Source: Planctomycetaceae bacterium
GTDB taxonomy: Bacteria; Planctomycetota; Planctomycetia; Planctomycetales; Planctomycetaceae
Direction: 5' to 3'
Assembly (NCBI GenBank): GCA_029259815.1
Contig: JAJDEJ010000248.1
Location: 1-46,346 of the forward strand
DNA: 46,346 nucleotides
The notes under the pieces were generated by a model. It searched no databases and was not told the DNA's origin. It saw only the letters and a list, made by a program, of their open reading frames with translations. How positions within the stretch are numbered: position 1 is the stretch's first letter; each line of letters begins with the position of its first letter. This document shows, piece by piece, positions 1 to 9,057 of the stretch. Made by a program: the position numbers and the translations under genes.

Positions 1-734
1 CGCGCACTACTGTAAAGATCGTCGTTTGAAAGAATGTCCCGCTGTGTTCCGCCACTGCCATTTCTGCGACGTGCCCTCTTCGACAGCAACAGCTCGACTT
101 GTCCGGAGTACAGTTGCGGTGCGTAGACCAAGGCCAGGTGATCTCCCTTGTTCACGACAACACCTGTGTAATCAGCGTAGAGACGTTCCAGTCGCCCATC
201 CGTCCAGGCGGCGATTGTGCGGAGCGAACCTTCATCGTAAGCGAGCTCGCCGATGGCACGAATCGTGCGATTCACCGGCACGCTTTTGACGGATACCGTG
301 TGGATATTGGCGACCCGGCGACTGGCTGGATCGACTTCGATGGACCGCGAATCGCCATTCTTCCCACCTGTGGTCGCGGGGACCAACTCCATTGCACAGA
401 CCGGACAACGTCCCGGCTCCTGTTGTGGTGGAGTACACATCATGGGGCAGATGTAGTCGACAGCCGCAGCGACTGCGGTTGTCGACTGACCACCACCACC
501 CGTCCCGGAAGAAATCCAACCGAGTCGTTGAGCAAGACCAAGTCCTGCGATGGCGACTGCAGCGCACACCAGCAGGAGCATCGGCTGCACAATCAGCTTG
601 ATCCACCAGCGACGCGATTCGACTCGCTGTCGTCTTGCCGCGTCTGCGGTGCCAGCGGACTCAAGACTCGGTGCATCCTGTGCAGAGGCATCCTGTGTCG
701 GGGGATTCTGTGTTTCAATGGATTGGCTCGACAT
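1..734 (-). CDS. CusB-type efflux RND periplasmic adaptor, N-terminal part (runs off the left edge)
   Basis: This is the membrane-fusion subunit of a heavy-metal RND pump, bridging the inner-membrane pump and the outer-membrane channel. The reading frame is open from the start at 734 to the window edge, about 244 residues. A cytoplasmic tail (1-46) is followed by a membrane anchor (about 47-68) and a heavy-metal-binding domain (about 92-121, pattern YxCPM...CPxCxMxLxP). Then comes the beginning of the HlyD-like adaptor, with the segment GELAYDEG and a WTDGRLERLYADYTG stretch typical of CusB. The start is supported by GGAG six bases upstream. The second metal motif reads CAM where the family usually has CGM. 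It is a paralogue of the complete adaptor at 1908-4598, so a second efflux operon probably continues to the left. Metal specificity (Cu/Ag versus others) is inferred from the family only. Confidence 0.85.
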   Translation of the reverse strand, partial: MSSQSIETQNPPTQDASAQDAPSLESAGTADAARRQRVESRRWWIKLIVQPMLLLVCAAVAIAGLGLAQRLGWISSGTGGGGQSTTAVAAAVDYICPMMCTPPQQEPGRCPVCAMELVPATTGGKNGDSRSIEVDPASRRVANIHTVSVKSVPVNRTIRAIGELAYDEGSLRTIAAWTDGRLERLYADYTGVVVNKGDHLALVYAPQLYSGQVELLLSKRARRRNGSGGTQRDILSNDDLYSSA

Positions 735-942
735 GAGTCTCTCCGGTGGATCGAATGGGATCGAGATTGAGTCCCTGAACCCCAAGACGTACGAGGGGTT
801 CAAGACGTTACGTTCCACATCAACCGCATGGGTTGCGGAACTGGCGTACGCACGCTTGATGTCGCTAAGCGACTCATTGCGATAGCCGTTGAAAACAAAC
901 ATGATCTTCAAGTGAAGCGCGCACGGGGGCGCTGTCACGAGA

Positions 943-1431
943 TCAGGTCAGCCAGATGCAGCAAAGCACTTGCACGGAGAGAGCCGATGCAAACGACCGG
1001 AAGCCATCGTAGCGAGGTGTCATACTCACTCGTGGCTCCGCCGAGACCGTCATCGTTGCATTGCTGCAGGCGACGAAGAGCGACTCCCAGTTCATATCGA
1101 GCAGACTGGATGGCGTCGGCGTGACAGGTTCGGGGTGCCGATCACTGCAACCACACTGGCATGTCTGACCCGCTACGTAAGACGCACAGCAACTCGTGCC
1201 ATTCTTGTTGCGATCCAGTCTGGACGACTGAATGTCATCCTTGGTCGTTGAGCAGCAGCAAGAATTCTGATCTTGCGCCTCTGGAGAGCAGCAACACCTT
1301 TGGGCAGAAACAGAACTTGCCGAGGTCGAACAGTGACACATCGCTGGCGACGTGACAACGAATGATTGAGCGATCACTGCCATCGTGAGCAGTGGAGTCG
1401 TCAACCATCTTGTCACAGTTCCGCGAAACAT
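943..1431 (-). CDS. Cys-rich small secreted protein, unknown function
   Basis: A 162-residue protein with a hydrophobic N-terminal segment (about residues 8-30) that looks like a signal peptide. It is followed by dense cysteine clusters: RCCCS near 45, SCCCS near 57, TSCCAS near 79 and QCGCSD near 92. The start has GAGGA a few bases upstream. It lies upstream of, and on the same strand as, the partial efflux adaptor, and diverges from the cusBA operon, so a periplasmic metal-binding or metal-sensing role is a reasonable guess. I do not recognise a named family. Similar short Cys-rich secreted proteins occur at 27861-28328 and 30490-30861. The C-terminal 60 residues have few recognisable features and could be less constrained. 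Confidence 0.6.
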   Translation of the reverse strand: MFRGTVTRWLTTPLLTMAVIAQSFVVTSPAMCHCSTSASSVSAQRCCCSPEAQDQNSCCCSTTKDDIQSSRLDRNKNGTSCCASYVAGQTCQCGCSDRHPEPVTPTPSSLLDMNWESLFVACSNATMTVSAEPRVSMTPRYDGFRSFASALSVQVLCCIWLT

Positions 1432-1907
1432 GTCATCCTCGAATACTGAATCTCTCTATTGACATTGATCGGCCAAAACCTCGACCCGCGATCAGACATT
1501 TGATTCCTGCTGATCAGAATCGAGTCAGTTCGACAATCGAGAACCTGATCGTCATTGGTGTTGCGACTTTTTACACGGGATACGAAGCGAGAGCCATAGC
1601 AATTGAAGCAACTTTGCGAATCTGCCAAGGTGTGGGCGAATACGCTCGCCGCCGGGCCAATTCGCCCCCAATTCTTGCGGCGGCGACATGTTCCATCACG
1701 CTTGCTCATGAGAGACCACTTCCGGGAGATTGAGTCGACCACGGATGCTGAATCTCGTTGTCGCGTGGAGGCCTTGTGCATCGTTTCTTGCGTCGAGACC
1801 GGCCTTGGGGAGTGGACGGCACAACTCATGCTCCATGTCCGTCAGGGTCTTGGCTTCGTACAATTCGAGAGTGCTTTCGCTCAGTGGCTACCAGTTGGAG
1901 TTGTCTA
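1432..1907. other. Intergenic region between divergent metal genes
   Basis: About 475 bases separate the leftward Cys-rich gene from the rightward cusBA operon, so promoters for both should lie here. Open frames on both strands give no recognisable protein. A TTGACA hexamer occurs near 1459 but I find no convincing -10 partner at normal spacing. No GG-N10-GC sigma54 element was found. Confidence 0.5.
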
Positions 1908-4598
1908 ATGTCGAAGAACCGCCCTCCTCTCATTCAACGGCTCCTGAAACCGTCGAGTGCCTGGATATTACTAGCGGAACTTGTTGCCGTGTTCGCGCTC
2001 GGAGTCTTTGTCAGTGAACTGTTCAGTCGTACTGGCTCACCGGGCACGTCGTTGGTCGAAGCATCGACCGCACACGATCATGGCGAAGCGGCCGGTCCGC
2101 AGATGTGGACGTGTTCCATGCATCCTCAAATTCGTCAGCCGAATCCGGGCGACTGTCCGATCTGTGGGATGGATCTGATTCCGGTCGCCACTTCGTCCGG
2201 AGGGCTGCGAACGCTGACGATCAGTCCGGAAACCGAAGCGTTGATGAACATCGCGTCGACGCCCGTCGAGCGCAGGTATGTCTCGCACGAGATTCCGATG
2301 GTGGGGAAGGTCGACTATGACGAGACCAAAGTGGGTTACATCAGCGCCTGGGTGGCAGGACGGCTGGATAACCTGTTCGTCGACTTCACGGGAGTCCAGG
2401 TCGATAAGGGCGACCACATGGTCTTGATCTACAGCCCGGAACTCTATGCCGCACAGGAGGAGTTGATCCAGGCCCTGAAGTATCGCCAAGAACGAAGCGC
2501 AGCCAGTGGGCGATTGACAGACACAATCGATCTGGTGGCATCCGGACGTGAGAAACTTCGTCTGCTGGGGCTGACCGAGCAGCAGATTGCGGAGATTGAA
2601 CAACAGGAAAAACCGACCGATCACCTCACCATCTATGCTCCCACCAGCGGTATCGTCATCGAAAAACTGAAACAGGAGGGGGACTACGTCAAGACGGGAG
2701 AGCGGATCTATACGGTGGCCGACCTGAATCAGGTCTGGGTCCACCTGGATGCCTATGAAGCGGATCTGCCGTGGATTCGCTATGGACAGGATGTCACAGT
2801 CACCACGGAAGCCTATCCCGGTGAGGAATTTCATGGCCGAATCGCTTTCATCCAGCCTGTCCTCAACGACAAGACACGCACCGTCAAGGTGCGTGTGAAT
2901 GTTCCCAATCCGGAGGGCAAACTGAAACCGGACATGTTCGTCCGTGCTGAAGTGAAGCCCCGGGTCGCTGCGGGGGGACGAGTCATGGATCCCAGTCTGG
3001 CTGGCAAGTGGATCAGCCCCATGCACCCGGAAATCGTCAAAGACGAACCGGGCAACTGTGACATCTGCGGCATGCCGCTCGTCCGTGCTGAGACTTTGGG
3101 CTATGTCACACCGAATGCTGACGAGGCAAAGCCGCCGCTGGTCATGCCGTATTCAGCCGCGCTGGTCACGGGCCGGCGGGCCATCGTTTACGTCGAACTG
3201 CCTGTGATGCCCGACGGCGTGGAGACGGCATTCCAGGGCATCGGTGCGGCCATTGACGAAGGGAGTCTTGACCAGGTGCGTCAGGCATTCGACGTGTTCA
3301 GCACCGTGCTCGACAAGCCGTACGCTCAGTCGGGATTAGACTATGCCCGAAGGCTGTGGGATCGCTATGCAGATCAACTGGCAGAACCGGCCCTGGCGGG
3401 CAAACGTGTGCAGTCGATGAATGATGCACAGCAGGTTTACGCTCGCATCGAGACGATCATTGACTCCTTGCGGGAAGAGTTCGGCCCGATCGGTCAGCCC
3501 ACCTTCGAAGGCCGCGAGATTGTATTGGGTCCGCGTGCGGGCAACTTCTACCTGGTGCGCCACGGGTTAGAAGCAGGCGAACTGGTTGTGACGCAAGGCA
3601 ACTTCAAGATCGATGCCGAGATTCAGATTCAGGCCAAGCCCAGCATGATGACGCCCGAAGGGGGCGGAGGCGGGGGCCACGATCATGGCGATGGTGGCGG
3701 TGCGACAAAGACGCCCAGCGGTGACGAACACGCCGGCCACGCAATGGCGCTGCCGAGGGAGTTCAGCGATCAGATTCGCGAGCTTGAGGCTGCCTATGAA
3801 CAGGTTGCCCAATTCGTCGAGGAGAGCGACATCGGCAAGGTCACGCCTGCGTTCGCGCAGTTCGATCAGGCGCTCAGTGCCGTCGATGGTTCGGTTTTGA
3901 CCGGACACGCCCGCATGCAATGGAAGGAGTTCGCGATGCTACTGGGCAACGACGCGGTCGAAGGTCGCGACGTCGATCAGGTGGCGGAGGCAGATCGCGT
4001 GTTTCTCCTTCTCAAGGGACACATGCGACGCATGCGTGATCAGTTGGGCATCATGCCGAACGAGCCACGGCACGTCGAACACATTGCGGTGACACCGGAG
4101 TTCCAGTCGGAGTTGGCAGTGGTCTGGGAGCGTTATCTGGCGATTCAGAAAGAGCTCGCTGCCGACGAATTTGAGCCGGCTCAGGAAAGTCTGGCCCGTC
4201 TCGAAGCGGCCATCACCACCGTGGACGGCTCCTCGCTCTCCAGCGATGCACAAGAGGTCTGGCAGAAGGAATCGGCCAACCTCTCGAAGCTGATTGAGAA
4301 CCTCAAGTCTGCGAGTGACATCAAAGCGATGCGAACCGCATTCAAGCCTCTCTCTGAGGAAGTCGGCGTGCTGGCCAAGTCCTTCGGATTCGGAGAAGCC
4401 GGACCGGTTTTCGAGTTGCATTGCCCCATGGCATTCCAGGGGCAAGGAGCCGTGTGGTACCAGAGTGATGATCAAGTACGAAACCCGTACTACGGCGCCT
4501 CGATGCTCAAGTGTGCCGACCGAGTCGATCAAGTTGTTCACGATGAAGCGGCTGTCGAGGACGAGCAAGAGTCACATCAAGATCATTCGCAACACTGA
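1908..4598 (+). CDS. cusB: CusB-type heavy-metal efflux periplasmic adaptor with two HMBDs and DUF3347-like C-terminus
   Basis: Periplasmic adaptor of a Cu/Ag-type RND tripartite pump, 896 residues, about twice the size of E. coli CusB. Domains in order: membrane anchor (about 15-36); first heavy-metal-binding domain (66-93, CSMHP...CPICGMDL); HlyD/CusB hairpin and barrel domains (about 95-350); second HMBD inserted at 367-395 (SPMHP...CDICGMPL); a helical insert; the membrane-proximal adaptor end; a Gly/His linker near 585-600; then helical repeats ending in a block HCPMAF...W.Q....NPYYG..MLKC typical of DUF3347. The start at 1908 has GGAG seven bases upstream; the frame is open further upstream but that part lacks protein character. 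It is followed 24 bases later by cusA. The family role is well established; copper rather than another metal is inferred from HMBD/DUF3347. Confidence 0.9.
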   Translation: MSKNRPPLIQRLLKPSSAWILLAELVAVFALGVFVSELFSRTGSPGTSLVEASTAHDHGEAAGPQMWTCSMHPQIRQPNPGDCPICGMDLIPVATSSGGLRTLTISPETEALMNIASTPVERRYVSHEIPMVGKVDYDETKVGYISAWVAGRLDNLFVDFTGVQVDKGDHMVLIYSPELYAAQEELIQALKYRQERSAASGRLTDTIDLVASGREKLRLLGLTEQQIAEIEQQEKPTDHLTIYAPTSGIVIEKLKQEGDYVKTGERIYTVADLNQVWVHLDAYEADLPWIRYGQDVTVTTEAYPGEEFHGRIAFIQPVLNDKTRTVKVRVNVPNPEGKLKPDMFVRAEVKPRVAAGGRVMDPSLAGKWISPMHPEIVKDEPGNCDICGMPLVRAETLGYVTPNADEAKPPLVMPYSAALVTGRRAIVYVELPVMPDGVETAFQGIGAAIDEGSLDQVRQAFDVFSTVLDKPYAQSGLDYARRLWDRYADQLAEPALAGKRVQSMNDAQQVYARIETIIDSLREEFGPIGQPTFEGREIVLGPRAGNFYLVRHGLEAGELVVTQGNFKIDAEIQIQAKPSMMTPEGGGGGGHDHGDGGGATKTPSGDEHAGHAMALPREFSDQIRELEAAYEQVAQFVEESDIGKVTPAFAQFDQALSAVDGSVLTGHARMQWKEFAMLLGNDAVEGRDVDQVAEADRVFLLLKGHMRRMRDQLGIMPNEPRHVEHIAVTPEFQSELAVVWERYLAIQKELAADEFEPAQESLARLEAAITTVDGSSLSSDAQEVWQKESANLSKLIENLKSASDIKAMRTAFKPLSEEVGVLAKSFGFGEAGPVFELHCPMAFQGQGAVWYQSDDQVRNPYYGASMLKCADRVDQVVHDEAAVEDEQESHQDHSQH

Positions 4599-4622
4599 TT
4601 GTTGCTTCTGTCGGAGCTGTCA

Positions 4623-7600
4623 ATGATTGACAAGGTCATTCGATTCTGTCTCGAAAACAAGCTCGTCGTCGGGCTGTTGGTCATCGTTGTGGTGGCCTGG
4701 GGGGCGATGGTTGCGCCGTTCGATTGGGACCTGGGCGGACTGCCACGCGATCCCGTGCCGACAGATGCCATCCCCGATATCGGTGAGAATCAACAGATCA
4801 TCTTCAGCGAATGGATGGGCCGTTCGCCCCAGGATGTGGAAGATCAGATCAGCTATCCGCTCACTGTCGCGCTGCTGGGCGTGCCCGGCGTGAAGACGAT
4901 CCGTAGTTATTCGTTCTTTGGCTTTTCGAGTATCTATGTGATCTTCAATGAGGACGTCGAATTCTATTGGTCGCGCACGCGAGTCCTGGAGAAGCTCAAC
5001 AGCCTGCCCTCGGGCACGCTCCCCGAAGGAGTGCAGCCGGCTTTGGGACCGGATGCCACGCCATTGGGGCAGATCTATTGGTATTCACTCGAAGGTCGCG
5101 ACCCCGATGGGAATCCGATGGGGGGCTGGGACCTCAATGAATTGCGGACCATCCAGGATTGGTACGTTCGCTATTACCTGCTCTCGGCGGAGGGTATCAG
5201 CGAAGTGGCTTCTGTGGGCGGCTTCGTCCAGGAATATCAGATCGACGTCGACCCCGATGCCATGCGGGCCGCTCGGGTGAGCATTGATGACGTCTTCATG
5301 GCGGTGAAGAGGTCGAACGTCGATGTCGGAGCCCGCACGATTGAGATCAACAAAGCCGAGTATTTCATTCGCGGCCTCGGATTCGTCGAGGACGTTCAAG
5401 ACGTCGAAGACAGCGTCGTGGCGATGAATGACAACGTCCCGATCTACGTCAAAGATGTGGCCCGCGTCTCACTCGGGCCGGCTCTGCGTCGTGGTGCTCT
5501 GGATAAAGGCGGAGCGGAAGCTGTCGGTGGTGTCGCTGTCGTGCGGTACGGCTTCAATCCCCTGGAAGCGATCAAGAACATCAAACAGAAAATCGATGAG
5601 TTCGATGACGGGCTGCCGACGAAAGCGGTCATCAACTATCGGCAAGTGGCACGTCAGGATGTGGCCGCCTATGCCAACGAGAATGGCTTCGACGCATTCG
5701 CGAGCGACGATCTGCTGGACCACGACTCATGGGTCAAACATTTGCGATCGACCCCACGGGAAGAGTGGCCCATGTGGGTCACCACAAGTCAGGTCACGGT
5801 CGTGCCCTTTTACGATCGGACCGGGCTGATTTACGAGACACTGGGGACGCTCAACAAGGCGCTGACCGAAGAAATCCTGGTGACCATCATCGTGATTCTC
5901 GTGATGGTCATGCACCTGCGCAGTTCGATCGTGATCAGTGCACTCTTGCCTCTGGCGGTGTTGATGTGCTTCATCGCCATGAAGACGTTCGGAGTGGACG
6001 CGAACATTGTGGCGCTCTCCGGCATCGCGATTGCGATCGGCACGATGGTCGATATGGGCGTGATTCTCTGCGAGAACATTCTTAGCCATCTCGACGAGGC
6101 GGACGAAAACGAAGACCGACTCGAAGTCGTCTTTCGTGCATCAAGCGAAGTCGGCGGTGCCGTGGTGACAGCCGTGTCCACCACGATTGTCAGCTTTCTT
6201 CCTGTGTTCACGATGATCGGGGCCGAAGGCAAGTTGTTCAAACCCCTGGCGTTTACCAAGACTTTCGCCCTGGCGGCGTCGGTGATTGTTGCACTGACCA
6301 TCATCCCGCCGGTGGCGCATGTTCTGTTTACGACACGCGTCAAAACGCGCGTCCTGAAGCAAGCGCTGTTCGCCAGCCTGATTGTTGCCGGTATTGCAAT
6401 CAGCGTCTGGTCGGTCTGGTGGGCGGGGGTGATTATCGCCGGACTCGGTCTCTTCAAACTCGTTGAAGAGTCACTGCCGAAGCGGCTGGACGGCTGGCGA
6501 AGTCCAATGCACTCGTCGGGCATGCTGCTGGCCAATGGCGCAGCAATCCTCCTGGTCGGTATTCTGCTGTCTGAGGAGTGGTTGCCGCTCGGGCCAGAGA
6601 AGGGTTTTCTGCGCAACTTCGCCTTCGTCGGATTCCTGCTCGGAGGCTTGTTGGCCTTCTTCCAGGTCTTTCAGAAATACCTTTACACACCGCTGCTCCG
6701 CTGGTGTCTTGACCACAAGCTGCTGTTTCTCACTCTTCCAGCGATTGTGTTGCTGCTGGGGTTGACCGCCTGGCTTGGACCAGCCGTCATCTTTGGCAGG
6801 ATTTCGGAGGACTATGATGCCCAATCCATGCCAGAAGAAGATCTGGGACAGTTGTCGTCGCTGGAGGCGTTCAAATACGAGTTGGCCGGTGTGCGTTCCC
6901 TGACCTGGGACAACGACGTGGCCGTTCAACCACTCTGGACGAAGATCAAGTGGACCATCGCACAAGGCTGGGAGGGGTTTGGCAAAGAGTTCATGCCACC
7001 ACTGGACGAAGGCTCGTTTCTCTACATGCCGACCACGATGCCGCACGCGTCTATCGGGGAGGCCATGAACGTGCTGCAGCTTCAAGACCGTCGCATCAAC
7101 GCGATTCCCGAAGTCGAGCTGGCCGTGGGCAAACTTGGTCGTGTGAAAAGTCCGCTCGACCCGGCGCCCATCTCCATGATCGAGACGGTCATTAACTATC
7201 ACTCGGAATATGTCGTCGACAGAGACGGCCACCGGATCAAGTACCGCTTCGATCCGGATGAGGAAGACTTCTTCCGCGATGCGGCCGGCATGCCACTGCC
7301 TGCAGATGACGGGAAGCCCTACAAGGTCCAGGGAGCATTTGCCCGCGATGACGACGGTCAGTTGATCGTAGACGAAGGCGGCGTGCCGTTTCGCCAGTGG
7401 CGCGCAGCGCTTGACCCAACCCTCAATCCGGGGCGTAATGCCTGGAAAGGGGTCGTCACTCCGGACGACATCTGGCACGAGATCGTGGAAGCCGCCCAAG
7501 TGCCGGGCACGACTTCGGCTCCTCGGCTACAACCCATCGCCGCACGCATTGTGATGCTGCAAAGCGGGATGCGGGCACCGATGGGTGTGAAGGTGAAAGG

Positions 7601-8786
7601 ACCAGAGCTTGCGACCATTGAGAAGGTCGCGTTGGACATCGAACGATTCTTGAAAGAAGTCCCCAGCGTGCAGGCCTCAGCCGTCATCGCAGACCGCATC
7701 GTGGGCAAACCCTATCTGGAAATCGACTTCGACCGCAAGAAAATTGCCCGCTACGGCTTAAACATCCAGGACGTCCAGGATGTCGTCGAAGTCGCGATTG
7801 GAGGGATGCCAATTACCACCACGGTCGAAGGCCGTGAGCGGTTCGCCGTGAGAGTCCGCTACCTGCGCGAGCTGCGAGACGAAATTGAGGAGCTCGGCAA
7901 GATTCTGGTCCCGACAAAGGGCGACTCGCACATTCCGCTGACCCAGGTCGCCACGATCAACTACGTCCGAGGACCGCAAGTCATCAAGAGTGAAGACACA
8001 TTCCTGATTGGCTACGTCTTGTTCGACATGCAGCCCGGCGAGGCGGAAGTGAATGTGGTGGAAGACGCGCAACGATACTTGCAGGACAAGATCGACAGCG
8101 GCGAATTCAACTTACCCGACGGCGTGAGTTACGCGTTCGCCGGCAACTACGAAAACCAGATACGCTCGCAGAAGACGTTGATGGTCGTGTTGCCACTGGC
8201 CCTGTTCATCATTTTTATCATCCTGTATTTCCAGTTCAAGTCGGTCATCACGACATCGCTGGTGTTCACCGGAATCGCCATCGCCTGGGCGGGTGGCTTC
8301 ATCATGCTGTGGTTGTACGGCCAGCCGTGGTTCCTGGACTTCAGCGTGTTCGGGACTGAGATGCAGACGCTGTTTCAGATTCACCCCATCAATTTGAGCG
8401 TCGCCGTGTGGGTCGGGTTCCTCGCTCTCTTCGGCATCGCGACCGACGACGGCGTGGTGATCACGACATATCTGGATCAGAGTTTTCGGACGAAGCAGAT
8501 CAGCACGATCGAAGATGCGCGCAAGGCGACGATCGAAGCGGGACAACGGCGAGTGCGCCCGTGCCTCATGACGACCGCGACAACGATCCTCGCACTCATC
8601 CCGGTGCTGACATCGACTGGTCGTGGTTCCGACATCATGGTCCCGATGGCCATTCCCAGTTTCGGTGGCATGACCATCGAAATCATGACCATGCTGGTCG
8701 TGCCTGTCCTCTATTGCTGGGTGAAAGAAATCAAGCTGCGAATCGGTGTGAAGGACACGCTCTTCGAGAAGCAAGAGCCGGTTTGA
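4623..8786 (+). CDS. cusA: CusA/HME-family RND efflux pump, extended form
   Basis: Inner-membrane proton-driven heavy-metal pump, 1387 residues against about 1050 for E. coli CusA. HME-RND signatures are present: the N-terminal TM followed by VPTDAIPDI; the TM4 segment GIAIAIGTMVDMGVILCENI with its conserved Asp; FMPPLDEGSFLYMPTTMP; DPAPISMIETVI; and the C-terminal TM block VRPCLMTTATTILALIPV. The extra length lies mainly in additional hydrophobic stretches around residues 575-720, and in an acidic soluble insert around 865-955 inside the second porter half. The start at 4623 has GGAG six bases upstream; an alternative in-frame start eight codons earlier lacks a ribosome site. It is in an operon with cusB and probably the outer-membrane factor 270 bases downstream. 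Metal specificity is not proven by sequence. Confidence 0.9.
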   Translation: MIDKVIRFCLENKLVVGLLVIVVVAWGAMVAPFDWDLGGLPRDPVPTDAIPDIGENQQIIFSEWMGRSPQDVEDQISYPLTVALLGVPGVKTIRSYSFFGFSSIYVIFNEDVEFYWSRTRVLEKLNSLPSGTLPEGVQPALGPDATPLGQIYWYSLEGRDPDGNPMGGWDLNELRTIQDWYVRYYLLSAEGISEVASVGGFVQEYQIDVDPDAMRAARVSIDDVFMAVKRSNVDVGARTIEINKAEYFIRGLGFVEDVQDVEDSVVAMNDNVPIYVKDVARVSLGPALRRGALDKGGAEAVGGVAVVRYGFNPLEAIKNIKQKIDEFDDGLPTKAVINYRQVARQDVAAYANENGFDAFASDDLLDHDSWVKHLRSTPREEWPMWVTTSQVTVVPFYDRTGLIYETLGTLNKALTEEILVTIIVILVMVMHLRSSIVISALLPLAVLMCFIAMKTFGVDANIVALSGIAIAIGTMVDMGVILCENILSHLDEADENEDRLEVVFRASSEVGGAVVTAVSTTIVSFLPVFTMIGAEGKLFKPLAFTKTFALAASVIVALTIIPPVAHVLFTTRVKTRVLKQALFASLIVAGIAISVWSVWWAGVIIAGLGLFKLVEESLPKRLDGWRSPMHSSGMLLANGAAILLVGILLSEEWLPLGPEKGFLRNFAFVGFLLGGLLAFFQVFQKYLYTPLLRWCLDHKLLFLTLPAIVLLLGLTAWLGPAVIFGRISEDYDAQSMPEEDLGQLSSLEAFKYELAGVRSLTWDNDVAVQPLWTKIKWTIAQGWEGFGKEFMPPLDEGSFLYMPTTMPHASIGEAMNVLQLQDRRINAIPEVELAVGKLGRVKSPLDPAPISMIETVINYHSEYVVDRDGHRIKYRFDPDEEDFFRDAAGMPLPADDGKPYKVQGAFARDDDGQLIVDEGGVPFRQWRAALDPTLNPGRNAWKGVVTPDDIWHEIVEAAQVPGTTSAPRLQPIAARIVMLQSGMRAPMGVKVKGPELATIEKVALDIERFLKEVPSVQASAVIADRIVGKPYLEIDFDRKKIARYGLNIQDVQDVVEVAIGGMPITTTVEGRERFAVRVRYLRELRDEIEELGKILVPTKGDSHIPLTQVATINYVRGPQVIKSEDTFLIGYVLFDMQPGEAEVNVVEDAQRYLQDKIDSGEFNLPDGVSYAFAGNYENQIRSQKTLMVVLPLALFIIFIILYFQFKSVITTSLVFTGIAIAWAGGFIMLWLYGQPWFLDFSVFGTEMQTLFQIHPINLSVAVWVGFLALFGIATDDGVVITTYLDQSFRTKQISTIEDARKATIEAGQRRVRPCLMTTATTILALIPVLTSTGRGSDIMVPMAIPSFGGMTIEIMTMLVVPVLYCWVKEIKLRIGVKDTLFEKQEPV

Positions 8787-9057
8787 ATCCAGCGTGATTC
8801 TACGCGCAGCACGTTTCTGACACTTCCGTGTGGGCCGAATGACACGAGCGAATCCGCCCGTATCTTCACATCTGTGAGCGACTTTTGTCCCTGATGTTCG
8901 GGTTGCTCCGGTTGTGAGACCGGCGATATCGGGGCAGCCGTCTCCGGAAGCGCAATGCGATCAAGCGCACGACGTGTCATCGCCGATTTCACCGGTACGC
9001 AATGGATTGTGAGAGCACTTCACTGAAGTGTCGTACCGCAGAAGGAGTCTGCCACCG

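Noticed and set aside
99-770. Plus-strand open frame across the left edge
   Set aside because: It is the antisense shadow of the CusB-type adaptor, which has HMBD, TM and a ribosome site on the minus strand.
1413-1829. Minus-strand open frame in the region between the Cys-rich gene and cusB
   Set aside because: No ribosome site, no family resemblance, and it overlaps the probable promoters.
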